Origin: Triglochin maritima
Lineage: Eukaryota > Streptophyta > Magnoliopsida > Alismatales > Juncaginaceae
Length of the DNA: 64,000 nt
Direction: 5' to 3'
NCBI GenBank assembly: GCA_963682175.1
Contig: OY821774.1
Coordinates: forward strand, 40,872,201-40,936,200
Shown: in pieces, positions 52,890-62,540 of the stretch
Position numbering within the stretch: position 1 is the stretch's first letter
How the letters are laid out: every line of letters begins with the position of its first letter
Notes under the pieces: generated by a model
The model's input: only the letters and a program-made list of their open reading frames with translations
Told to the model about the DNA's origin: nothing
Databases searched by the model: none
Position numbers and translations under genes: made by a program

Positions 52890-55379
52890 ATGGGAAGCTC
52901 GGGAATGACCTCGTTTGGTCATGCGTCGTTGCCTCGATTGTCGAAAGGCAACTACGACAATTGGAGTATCCAAATGCGTGCGCTGCTGGGTGCGCATGAT
53001 GCTTGGGATCTTGTGGAGAGCGGCTTCGAGGAGGAGGCCGAGACGGGAGAAGAAACCGTCGCACAAATCAAAGCAGAAAAGGAGAGAAGAGCCAAAGATA
53101 AGAGTGCTCTCTTCCTTCTCTTCCAAGCGGTGGATGAGAGTGGCTTTGAAAAGATCGCTGAAGCGAAGACGTCGAAGGAGGCGTGGGACACCCTTGAGAG
53201 GAGCTACAAGGGTGCTGATCGAGTGAGGCAAGTGCGCCTCCAAATGCTTCGAGGCGAGTTCGAGGCATTAAAAATGAAGGAATCGGAAGGTGTTGCCGAT
53301 TTCGTGACGAGAGTTCGCATGGTGGCGAACAAATTAAAAAGAAATGGGGAGGCGCTGACCGAAGGAAGAGTGGTGGAGAAGGTGTTGCATTCTCTCACCG
53401 AGGACTTCGAGAATGTGGTGTGCGCAATCGAGGAATCAAAGGACCTCGAGAAAATGAGTATTGATGATCTAGCTAGCTCGTTGGAGGCACACGAGCAAAG
53501 AAAGAATAAGAAAAGACAAGATGTCTTAGAGGAGGCGTTGCAAGCGAAGATGTCGCTTAAGGAGGAGAAACCTCGCAACGTAGATCGTGGAAGCGGTCGT
53601 GATTATGCAGGCCATTCAAGAAAGAAGGAGGTCGAATGCTTCAAGTGTGGGAAGCGTGGTCATTTTGCGAAAGAATGCTGGTCGCAAAAGAAGGTGGAGG
53701 AGAGCTCCAGCCGTGTCCGTGGTGATCGCGGATCGAAGAAGGTGATTGAGTGCTTCAATTGTGGGAAGCATGGACACTACGCAAGCGAGTGTTGGTCGAA
53801 GAAAAGGGTGGAAGAAAACTCCAACCTTGTGGCCGTGGAGGAGAATGCTTGTGATGAGGATGTAGTCTTGCTTGCCGACAAAGGAATGGAAGACGAACAA
53901 GAAGGTGTTTGGTATCTCGATACGGGAGCAAGCAACCACATGTGTGGAAATAGACACATGTTCGCACATTTGGAGGAAGGAGTACATGGGCACGTTTCGT
54001 TTGGAGATGCATCAAAGGTGCGCGTGGAAGGGAAATGTCACATCATGATCCAAGTAAAGGATGGATCTCAAAAGCTTATCTCCAATGTGTTCTTTGTGCC
54101 CGATATGAAGACGAACATTTTAAGCATGGGACAACTCCTGGAGAAAGGGTTCACGGTCTTGATGAAGGATCGACACATGACCGTGCGAGGACAAGATGGA
54201 CATCTGATTGCAAAGGTAGAAATGTCCAAAAATCGAATGTTTAAATTGAATCTAACCTGTGCTCGTGCTAGATGTTTGAATGCATGCATTAAGGGAGATT
54301 GGTTGTGGCATATGCGACTTGGACACTTGAACTTCGGCAGGATCCAAGAAATGGCGCAAAAGGGAATGGTGCATGGTCTGCCGATGACCGAATCCAAAGA
54401 CGGATTTTGTGAAGGTTGCATGGTTGGAAAATTACCAAGGAAGAGTTTTCCAAAGCAAGCTGAACATAGAGCAAAGAAGGTGCTAGAGTTGGTGCATACC
54501 GACATATGTGGACCGATCACTCCACACTCGATTAGTAAGAATCGTTATTTCTTAACGTTTATTGATGACTTTTCACGGAAAACGTGGGTGTACTTCTTGA
54601 AGGAGAAATCTGAGGCTTTTCGCATGTTCAAGAAGTTCAAGGCATATGTGGAGAAACAAAGTGGCAACAATATCAAGACATTAAGGTCTGATCGAGGAGG
54701 CGAGTTCACATCAACCGAGTTCAACAACTTTTGTGAGGAGAATGGCATAAAACGCCATTTGACGGCTCCATACTCACCACAACAAAATGGTGTAGCTGAA
54801 AGGAAGAATAGAACCATCATGGACATGGTTCGAAGTATGTTGAAAAGCAAGAACGTGTCAAAAGAGCTATGGGCCGAAGCTGTGGCCTGTGCAGTGTATA
54901 CGTTGAATCGTTGCAAAACTGCAAGTTTGGAGGGAGTAACTCCACAAGAAGCGTGGAGTGGCTATAAGCCAACCGTAGCACATATGGTGTTTGGAAGCAC
55001 AACATATGCACTTGTACCAAAAGAAAGAAGGATAAAACTTGATGATAGGAGCATCAAGCTTGTATTTGTTGGCTATGATGAACGATCGAAAGCTTATAGG
55101 CTTCTCGATCCAACTAACAACAAAATTGTCATTAGTCGTGATGTACAGGTTAACGAGGAGGTAACATGGGAGTCCAAAGAGGAGATTCCACAAGTGCCAA
55201 ATGAAGAACAAGAAGAGGAGATAGCCAACCCCACTGATCATGAAACGGTTCCATCTGACAAACATGACGAGATGAGACCAAGGAAGTTCAAGACACTTCG
55301 TGAAATCTACGAGACGACGAGTGAGTTAACATGGTGTGTCTTCTCACACAAAACAAAAGCTCTGCCAATCCGTATGTGA
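52890..55379 (+). CDS. Copia Gag-protease-integrase polyprotein (829 residues, RT/RNase H deleted)
   Basis: The ATG at 52890 follows the primer site closely. The Gag domain starts KGNYDNWSIQMRALLGAHDA and runs to about 240. Two zinc knuckles follow, CFKCGKRGHFAKEC (about 249) and CFNCGKHGHYASEC (about 287). The protease has DTGASNHMC (Asp about 344). The pre-integrase motif HMRLGHLNFGRI lies at about 474. The integrase core has HTDICGPI (Asp about 537), FIDDFSRKTWVYFL, DRGGEF (Asp about 600) and NGVAERKNR (Glu about 637), so the D-D-E triad with the usual spacing is present. The chain then enters the linker before RT and ends early by deletion. Gag, protease and integrase could be functional, but reverse transcription would need a helper. 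Confidence 0.93.
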   Translation: MGSSGMTSFGHASLPRLSKGNYDNWSIQMRALLGAHDAWDLVESGFEEEAETGEETVAQIKAEKERRAKDKSALFLLFQAVDESGFEKIAEAKTSKEAWDTLERSYKGADRVRQVRLQMLRGEFEALKMKESEGVADFVTRVRMVANKLKRNGEALTEGRVVEKVLHSLTEDFENVVCAIEESKDLEKMSIDDLASSLEAHEQRKNKKRQDVLEEALQAKMSLKEEKPRNVDRGSGRDYAGHSRKKEVECFKCGKRGHFAKECWSQKKVEESSSRVRGDRGSKKVIECFNCGKHGHYASECWSKKRVEENSNLVAVEENACDEDVVLLADKGMEDEQEGVWYLDTGASNHMCGNRHMFAHLEEGVHGHVSFGDASKVRVEGKCHIMIQVKDGSQKLISNVFFVPDMKTNILSMGQLLEKGFTVLMKDRHMTVRGQDGHLIAKVEMSKNRMFKLNLTCARARCLNACIKGDWLWHMRLGHLNFGRIQEMAQKGMVHGLPMTESKDGFCEGCMVGKLPRKSFPKQAEHRAKKVLELVHTDICGPITPHSISKNRYFLTFIDDFSRKTWVYFLKEKSEAFRMFKKFKAYVEKQSGNNIKTLRSDRGGEFTSTEFNNFCEENGIKRHLTAPYSPQQNGVAERKNRTIMDMVRSMLKSKNVSKELWAEAVACAVYTLNRCKTASLEGVTPQEAWSGYKPTVAHMVFGSTTYALVPKERRIKLDDRSIKLVFVGYDERSKAYRLLDPTNNKIVISRDVQVNEEVTWESKEEIPQVPNEEQEEEIANPTDHETVPSDKHDEMRPRKFKTLREIYETTSELTWCVFSHKTKALPIRM

Positions 55380-55437
55380 AGTTGAGAAATCAACTTGGGA
55401 TGGTAGACGGAAGAGGATTAAGTTCAAGGAGGAGTAT

Positions 55438-55971
55438 TGAGAATTGAACTTAATCCTATGTGGCGTCCTAGTCACCCGCCACATCATCAGTGCTTGATGA
55501 CACATCAAGGAGGAGATGAGTCAACACATGAGAAGACAAAAGGTTGAGGGAGTGGAAGAGACAAGAGTCTTTTCATATTTTTGAGTAATTTTCGTCCTAA
55601 TTATGTATGCAATTTAAGTAGAGGGTGTAATGATCTTCAATGATCATGTTTATGTAGTCTTTATGTTTGGAAGTTGTAGGGTCATGTAAGTGCCTATATA
55701 AAGCACTAGAATTCACCATTTGTAAAACAACAACATATATCAAGCATTAGAAGTTGAGCCACGAAATTGTGTGAGAAAAGAGTGAGTATGTGAGTAGAAA
55801 GAAGAAGAAGAGTGTGCATTGCAAAATCGGTTTTTTGCTTTGTGAGTGGAGAGCCACCTTCTTTCCTTCGTGTCCCCCAGTAACATAGATCAAGAATGGA
55901 TCTAGTGGAATCAAAAGAACGCAAAATGAATGGTGATCAGGGTGGTCTAAGGCAGCACACGAGGCGCGCCT
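55438..55971 (+). repeat. 3' LTR of the copia element (534 bp)
   Basis: It is nearly identical to 52194-52748 minus the 18-bp duplicate. It stops at GAGGCGCGCCT, short of the expected end. No clean 5-bp target duplication is seen, in keeping with a truncated 3' end. Confidence 0.88.
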
Positions 55972-57069
55972 GTGTATTAGGTATTTGTTTTTTGACTCTG
56001 TAAGCTCTTCCGCACTGTGTGGTCAATTTTTTTTTTTGCAATTTCATTCCAAGATCAAATGGTACTTCCAATGTTTATCAGAAGTTTGTTAATTAAATGC
56101 TACAACTCTTGCCATTAAGAAATTAAACTATTTATTCTCTGTTCTAAGGACAAACAATTAGTATATATGGCTTTAGGGAACACTTTTAAGGTTTATTTGG
56201 AACTGTCGGGGTCAAAAATAAATGTCAAAAATTAGAACGAGAATTTCGAGTTCTAACACTTAGGGACAAGTACTTGTGTAATGAATCTAGTGTAGAGATC
56301 ATTTTCTTTCATCTATCATTACCAACTTCTTATCTTCAGATGAGGCTACAAAAGCATACCTAAACAAAAATGTTTAGAAATAATAATATCCCATTAGACG
56401 ATAATTCCGGAAGATAATCCGAAATCCATCCATTAGATGAGTCAACAGATCATATAATAGATTGTTAAGTTTTCAATTTGTATATATGTGTAGTTTTCTA
56501 TGGGTTTGCATAAAAAGTGTCCAAATTAGAATAAATCTTTAGTTTAGTGAGTTCATACATTTATTTGTGTTTATTTATGTTTTGTCTAGTTAAATGTTTA
56601 TTTATGTTTATTTATGCTGAAAAAATGATCTTTCATGTTTATTTATGTTTTGTCTAGTTAAATGTTTATTTATGTTTTGTCTAGTTAAATGTTTATTTAC
56701 TTTGTTTAGTTAAATGTTTAGTTTATAATAACTCATTGCCCCCCTTAAACAACTTGGCCTTTAATAACCCAAAGCAAAAGATTAGACAATATTTGCGAAG
56801 TCATTCATCATATATGATTTGCATGCATTGTATTTTTCGATTATTTACGATTTCTGTCGTAGATTGCTGGCGTAAGGTACGTACTATCTTTCACTCATCA
56901 TTCATTAGAAAACACGCATTAGTTAGTAGGACTTGCATTGGAACAAGAGTGAGGTGAGTGTTTGTTTGGTGTGTTGTTTGTTAGATTAAGGTAAGAAAAA
57001 CACTTAGGGGGCAGTCACCTATAGGAGATGAGGTGGGGGATTTCATCACCCTTTCCTTGGCCCAGAAAC
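55972..57069 (+). mobile_element. AT-rich CACTA interior grading into an Athila-like leader fragment
   Basis: Up to about 56.85 kb I see no coding sequence. From about 56860 the sequence matches, on the opposite strand, the leader of the Athila-like element at about 26700-26910 (shared GCATTAGTTAGTAGG and TGGGGGATTTCATCACCC). The match resumes after the solo LTR at 58581. Confidence 0.7.
56564..56726. repeat. 27-bp-type minisatellite
   Basis: Four or five imperfect units of GTTTATTTATGTTTTGTCTA followed by GTTAAAT. Confidence 0.85.
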
Positions 57070-58580
57070 TGTAGGATCGTGTGGGTTATGGGTCCACTAA
57101 TCACTATTAAGCTAATCCCTAACTAATCAATCAATAAACGCAGCGGAAACAAATTTAAAAAAAAACTAGTAGGGAAATAACATGCAAACCACAAAGAGAC
57201 TCGGCGTTTTTATAGAGGTTCGGCACCCCACCCGGGTCCTAGTCCTCTCTTGTAAGCTCCGCTCGACTCCGCGAGCTCCGCCTACGTCTTCACTAACTAC
57301 TCCCCGTTCCGGGCCGGGAGAGAACGCCTTTACACCACAAGCAACGCGAACAACCCTCGCTTGCTTGAATTCTTCCTCTCACAATCCGAGAGGGACACTT
57401 CGGGCTTTCACCGAAGTCCTTGCTTCTTTTGACAACACTTGTAACTGAGTGGGATTCACTCTCTAATTGAGCACACTTTGAGTAGGATGAGTAATTGATC
57501 AAGTGTGTGAAGTTTAGGCTTATAGAGTGTAGAAATGGGAGCTTTGAGGATTGAGGTTTCTCTCTAATGAGTTGGGACAATTGGAGTTGGAGTGTTGTTT
57601 TAACAACAAGTCTTGATCCTCTATTTATAAGCTCCTAAGGTATTCTAGCCGTTGGGGATAGATTTGATTGGGTTTTGTGCAAGATACACAAAGCAGAAAA
57701 TCGGGCTGCAAATCTGTCCAGAACCGGTCGACCGAAACTAGTAAACCGGTCGACCGTTAACTTGATTTCAAAGAGAACGGTCGAACAAAGGAATATTCGG
57801 TCGGACAAACGAGCTAGAACTTAACTCTACTTAAGTGAATCGGTCGAACCAAAGTATGGGGCGGTCGACCGATAAGGGGATTCGGTTGAGACAAAGGTCA
57901 ATCGGTCGAACGAGAAAAGTGTCGACCGATAGCAGGGAATTTGGTTTCTGAAAAAATGTTCAACCGGTCGACCGAAACAAGGTCTTCGTTCGACCGGTTA
58001 CCGAATGTATTTTTGGGTTAAGTTTTGTTTTATACGAATACGACCGTTATAGGAATACGACAAGAAAAACGGTCATATTAAAATCCGGGATCGGTCGACC
58101 GAAAAGGTAGAACCGGTCGACCGGTAGAGTTCGGTAAAAACACTGTGGAGAGTCTGTTATAAACCGGTCGAACTGAGAACTGGTTCGGTCGACCGGTTCA
58201 CACAGGAAATCTGGGTTTAAGTTTATAAGTGATTTCCGACTAAGGTTTGGGTGATCTAATGAAGTCCAAATAAGGTGAAATTTTGTGTGTGACTTCTCTA
58301 AGGAACCTAGTGTGTATGTGATATGTTTTTAACTCTTGTATGCTCAATTTACACATGTTCCTAAGACTCAAAATAAAATCAAGATTACAAGTCTTCATTT
58401 AGCTTTATTACAAGTCTTGACTTGATTTCCTTCCTTCCATGAGTCTTGATCACCTGTAGAGGTTAGCACAATACTATATATATGCAATGCAATATGTGTG
58501 CTACTCTACATCATCATAATTAAGATTAGGTTAATTTAAATCATCAAAACATAGATTAAGGCCAAAAAGCCAACAGAAAC
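57065..58580 (-). mobile_element. Solo LTR (57070-58575) with 5-bp target duplication
   Basis: On the minus strand it runs from TGTTGGCTTTTTGGCC (58575) to CGATCCTACA (57070). GAAAC flanks it at 57065-57069 and 58576-58580. The TATA box TTATAAATAG is at 57630-57621, and an array of CGGTCGACCG-like boxes lies upstream at about 57725-58200. The body differs from family T1, so it is a separate LTR family with the same box type. Confidence 0.93.
57725..58200. promoter_or_regulatory. CGGTCGACCG-type box array upstream of the solo LTR TATA box
   Basis: About 15 boxes, including several perfect CGGTCGACCG (for example near 57725, 57752, 57965, 58094, 58114 and 58187) and variants with CGAAC or TTCGACC. 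Confidence 0.6.
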
Positions 58581-59024
58581 CACTTAATAAAAGAGCCTTA
58601 ATAAAATCAATTAGACGTTGGCCCCTAGGAATTTCGGACGCATTAAGGAGAGGAAACCGTTTAAGACCGTTATGGCCTGAATGTCGTTTCCCATCTAGTC
58701 TCCCTAAGATTTTAGGAACCTCCGGGTTCTTGATTTCCTATAGATTAGTGGTCCTCGATGTTTAAGACCGTTTCGGCCTGACCGTCGTTGCCCATCTAGT
58801 CTCCCTGAGATATTAGGGACCTCCGGGTTCTTGATTTCCTACAGACTAGTGTTCCTCGGTGGGAACTCGAAGTTAGGCGTCGTCTATTACTAAGGACCTA
58901 TAGTGGACTTTAGGTTTGTTTTGGCCTTGATTGTTTAGTTAGATTTCTAACCTTCCTTATTCCACGCTAGATTAAGGACTTCATCTCTTCTCCTCTGACG
59001 CTAGATTGGACTCCAGTTCCGCCA
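58581..59024 (+). mobile_element. Continuation of the Athila-like leader fragment
   Basis: It resumes the match to the inverted leader at about 26480-26770 (AAAGAGCCT, GCGCATTA/GACGCATTAAGGAG and GGACCTATA shared). A segment with TTTAAGACCGTT(A/T)(T/C)GGCCTGA and CCATCTAGTCTCCCT is duplicated at 58663-58755 and 58763-58857. The right junction with the CACTA gene lies between about 58940 and 59025. Confidence 0.65.
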
Positions 59025-60621
59025 GTGTTCCACCCTCATCGACATGATGATTTCATGTCTCATTCTCGAGAATTGGCCCTCGTCGTCAGTCCCTCGTTTG
59101 GGAAGTTCGCGGATGGATCTAGATGTGCTTTATTTGTCGAAGACCCTGATCGAAGATTGGTGGGACACGGGAAAGTTTATAACATCTCCAGACACCACTT
59201 CACAGAGGTAGGAGAGGGAGAATTGAAGGTTTCAGTTGAGAGTTGCTTAGATCTTGGTGCTTTTGTGCCATTTCCGGAAGAAGAGATTTCTACTCTCGGC
59301 GATGCTATCGGTGGGTTCGTGCGTTGGCTTAGTTATTTAGTAGAGCTAAACGACAAACATGAGGTATAGTTTAACTTTGAAAGACTTTAAACTTCAAATT
59401 TGTTAACAATTGTATTTTAACGGTTCTATACATCTTTGTAAGGTGTCAAGCCCCCGGAGCAAAGGGTCAAACAACCAATCTCCGATCAACATTAATTCGC
59501 TTCCAAGTTGGTGCAAAATGTTGTATCAATGTATGGTAGGTAGGGAAGCACAATCCCTAAGTACCTTGGACTTGGAGGGGGATAAAGGGTTGCCTCCCGC
59601 TTTGTACGTCACGAAAGAGGATATCATGTAGTTCATGGCGATGGATTCGTTGTGTATCATGATTATCGACGTGCAAGTGAAGTAAGTGTTTTTTTGTATA
59701 CAATGAAAAGTATTGAATAATTTTATCAAAACTATAATAAATTATAATTTTTATACTTGTAGACATCTTTACGACGCCAGAAGGTCAATATTTCCCGAGG
59801 ATCAAGTATTTGGATTTATCAGTCCATCTACATATATATACGGGAATGATGATAAATCGGGTCAACTTGGGACATTCTTTAAAGAAGAAGACAAAAGATA
59901 TTATCTTCTCCCTTATCATGAGTGGTAAACTTTGTAATTCAAAGTGAAATTTTATTTTGTAATAAGCTTCTAATTATATATATATATAACAGGGCTCATT
60001 GGATGCTTGTCGTTGTATGCCCCACGACTAATTTGGCATATTGGTTTGATCCGTTGGGGTCGAATAAACCAAGGGACTCAATAAAGAAACTTCTAAATAT
60101 GTAAGTTCGTTTAGTTGTGAAAAAAGTAATTCTTGGATTTTTATTAGTATTATTGAATGATATTTTCACTTGTGACTCAGGGCAATTAAGGTTTACAGAG
60201 CTTTAGGTGGTAGTAGAACAACCACAAAATCTGGAATAACATGGCATGGAATGAGAGTACGTTCTTTCCCATTTTTGTTAATTAAGTTAGGAACAAATAT
60301 TTAGCGAATTCCTATGTTTGTAGTACCGGAAGCAGGTTGGAAATACGGAATGCGGTTACTACGTGATGAGATACATGGAGGAAATCCTCGATGTGGCAAC
60401 TCAAGACGTATGTCTAACCGAGATAATGTAGATCGTTATTCAATTGTATATTCAATTGTATATTCAATTGTAGTTTCAATATTTAGTTATTAATATTCAA
60501 CACACTTGTATTTTTTTGATAGGTTTTCCCAAAAAGTAGTGATCCATTCTCGCAACAGGAGCTCGATGAAACTCGCGACCGATGGGCTCTCTATTTCATC
60601 AGAAACATGCTGACGAACTAA
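59025..60621 (+). pseudogene. CACTA-borne gene: DUF8039-like domain and Ulp1/C48 cysteine protease, one in-frame stop
   Basis: Preserved exons are 59025-59363, 59443-59692 (approximate end), 59763-59924, 59993-60100, 60181-60256, 60324-60407 and 60523-60621, all with GT..AG borders in frame. The first has a DUF8039-like segment (ELKVSVESCLDLGAFVPFPE, LGDAIGGFVRWLSYLV). Later exons carry the Ulp1 fold: RAHWMLVVVCP (catalytic His), AYWFDPLGS (Asp), and QVGNTECGYYVMRYMEE (Gln and catalytic Cys). So the His-Asp-Cys triad is intact. A TAG at 59629-59631 interrupts exon 2 (KEDIM-stop-FMAMD), and the 5' part of the gene is missing, replaced by Athila-like sequence. Plant CACTA elements often carry such Ulp1-like proteases. 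Their role in transposition is unclear. Confidence 0.85.
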
Positions 60622-60788
60622 GAGGTTCTCCTGCCAATTGTATTTTTTGTAATTTAGTTAACGAGTGCACTTGTATTACAAACCTACACTTTATGCCTTA
60701 ATATAATCCCCTTAATTTTAGAATTAATTAATTGCAAGTGTGTTGAATGTCAATTGTGTGGTTGTATTTTTGTGTTTGTGTTTGTGCA

Positions 60789-60843
60789 TGTATGCTTGTG
60801 GATGTATATGGATGTATGTGGATGTATATGGATGTATGTGGAT
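60789..60843. repeat. Short minisatellite (GGATGTAT(A/G)T)
   Basis: About five imperfect 10-12-bp units in the 3' part of CACTA. Confidence 0.8.
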
Positions 60844-60947
60844 GAAATTTATAGGTGAACGAATTTGGTGCAGTTGTATGTACACGACGACGATGACTAA
60901 AAACAATTTCGTCGGATCCTATTTATTTTTTTTTGTCCAAGTTTGGG

Positions 60948-61290
60948 AATAGACGTCGGCTGTCTCTATCAGCCGACGTCTATTCCTCTGAAGAAAGGAA
61001 TAGACGTCGGCTTTCTATGTAATCCGACGTCTATCCCTAAAGTATAGGCGTCGTATGTTAGCGTCTATCCCTAAAGTATAGGCGTCGTATGTTAGTTAAC
61101 CGACGTCTATACATTAAAGAATACACGTCAGAGTCTAATTAAAGCCGACGTCTATTCGTTGGGTATAGACGTCTATTCGTTGGGTATAGACGTCGACGTC
61201 TATGTATAAACGACACACACATATACGTCGGATAGGGGTGTGCTTATATCCGACGTGTATAACCCCTTACATCCGACGAATATTCCCTTT
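60948..61290. repeat. Right subterminal repeats of CACTA
   Basis: A dozen or so TAGACGTCGG / CCGACGTCTA units, matching the left end. Internal duplications are visible, such as two copies each of CTAAAGTATAGGCGTCGTAT and CTATTCGTTGGGTATAGACG. Confidence 0.88.
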
Positions 61291-61302
61291 TCTGTAGTAG
61301 TG

Positions 61303-62540
61303 TAGGATGATGAGTCCTTTTATAGGCTCCCAGAACATCCTCATCAAGAACTATTCTTTAGTCATGATTTCTTGCTTATTCTCTCCTAAAATTAATCTCA
61401 AATTGCCACATAAGCATCCTAAAAAATATTTAATTAAATCTGGAATTAATCTAACCCATGATCTAATTATTCTCTTAATAATTCAGGCAAAAATCGCACT
61501 GTTCGGTTGGCCAATAATTTTTCTCGGTTAACTGAACCATTCAGTTATAACACATGTTCGGTGGACCGTGAGCTAGAGGGTCGACCGGATATGCATGAGA
61601 AAAATTCTGTGGAAAAATTCGGACGATCCGCGTCTTGCTCGGTCGACCGTTGACCCACCAAAATTTCTCCTAGAGAACATTCACCGGACGTCCGTGTCAC
61701 TTTCGGTCTACCGAAAATATTATTTCTCGGTTGACCGTTCACGCTCGGTTAACCGAACCCAATTGTCCTGACACTCCAGACAATTTTGGTCAACCAATTG
61801 TGTTTACACGTTCCCCGTTTGGTTGACCGTTCCGAAGACACCCCGGTCGACTGAACCCTAAACGGTTTACCGTGTTTAACCCCAATTTTACCTTTGTCAA
61901 ATTTTGGATTTATTTCCAACAAAATTTGATCTTTTGGGTTTTTAGCAAATTCATATCTTATGTAATATATTATCCTATGTAATATTAAATTATTACACCA
62001 CATAATATACACACATCATATGAATTTATTATGATTCTAATTATGTCAATTCTCATGACATATTGATTTTATTCGTTCACCACATGTGTCCCCTTTTCAC
62101 ATGAAACCCGACACATCATATCAACTCAAAATCAACTTTCTTGTTTCTCAGTTTTGTGGTGTGACATATAGGAGGATCAAAGCTAAATTAACAGCGATAT
62201 TAAACACCTAATATCCCAAACTATAAGCGGTATCTAGCTACACATTATAGTTACCCAATTAGCATAGATGTCTTTGTTCCACCTGAACCAAAACACGATC
62301 CATTTAGTGATGTAAGTGCACCACTTGTGTCCGTCCCTTGCCTCATGATATTAAGAATATATACAAAGTAGAAATGTGTCACATTTGTATTATATTCATT
62401 TCTTGATCTCTTTAAGCTAATTATAACTATGTAACTTAACTCATGTTACATTGTGCACATTATAATTTTGCTTTATCAAGTGGGCCACTAATATCATCAC
62501 TCAATTAAGAGGGACAACGATAATCGTTTGACTAGCTATC
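61303..62540 (-). repeat. LTR family T1, right part of the copy split by CACTA (copy C)
   Basis: It continues copy E from the CACTA target duplication TAG. It has a TATA region (TATAAAAGG, 61325-61317 on the minus strand), a box array (about 61500-61860) and then the long 5' half, matching A and B closely. It is cut at 62540 by the next element, so the LTR start is missing. Confidence 0.85.

Larger units (their letters stand above)
52194..55971 (+). mobile_element. Young Ty1/copia element lacking RT and RNase H, inside CACTA
   Basis: 5' LTR, primer site, one 829-codon frame (Gag-protease-integrase), a polypurine tract (AAGTTCAAGGAGGAG, about 55421-55435) and 3' LTR. The LTRs differ by about three substitutions plus an 18-bp duplication and a 3-bp indel. 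After integrase the sequence jumps to the very end of pol: 55350-55380 reads HKTKALPIR, and the following bases fit the usual tail VKLRNQLGMVDGRG, so about 2 kb with RT and RNase H is gone. It should be non-autonomous. Confidence 0.92.
51507..61302 (+). mobile_element. CACTA (En/Spm) element, 9.8 kb, with nested insertions
   Basis: The left end is CACTAGTGCAGAA; the right end, reverse-complemented, is CACTACTACAGAA. TAG flanks it at 51504-51506 and 61303-61305, a 3-bp target duplication. Both ends carry dense subterminal repeats with the core TAGACGTCGG in both orientations. Inside are a leader-like segment (51880-52062), a copia element, an Athila-like fragment split by a solo LTR, and a Ulp1-like gene. 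No TNP2-type transposase is recognised. I infer that it was lost or replaced by the inserts. Confidence 0.93.
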
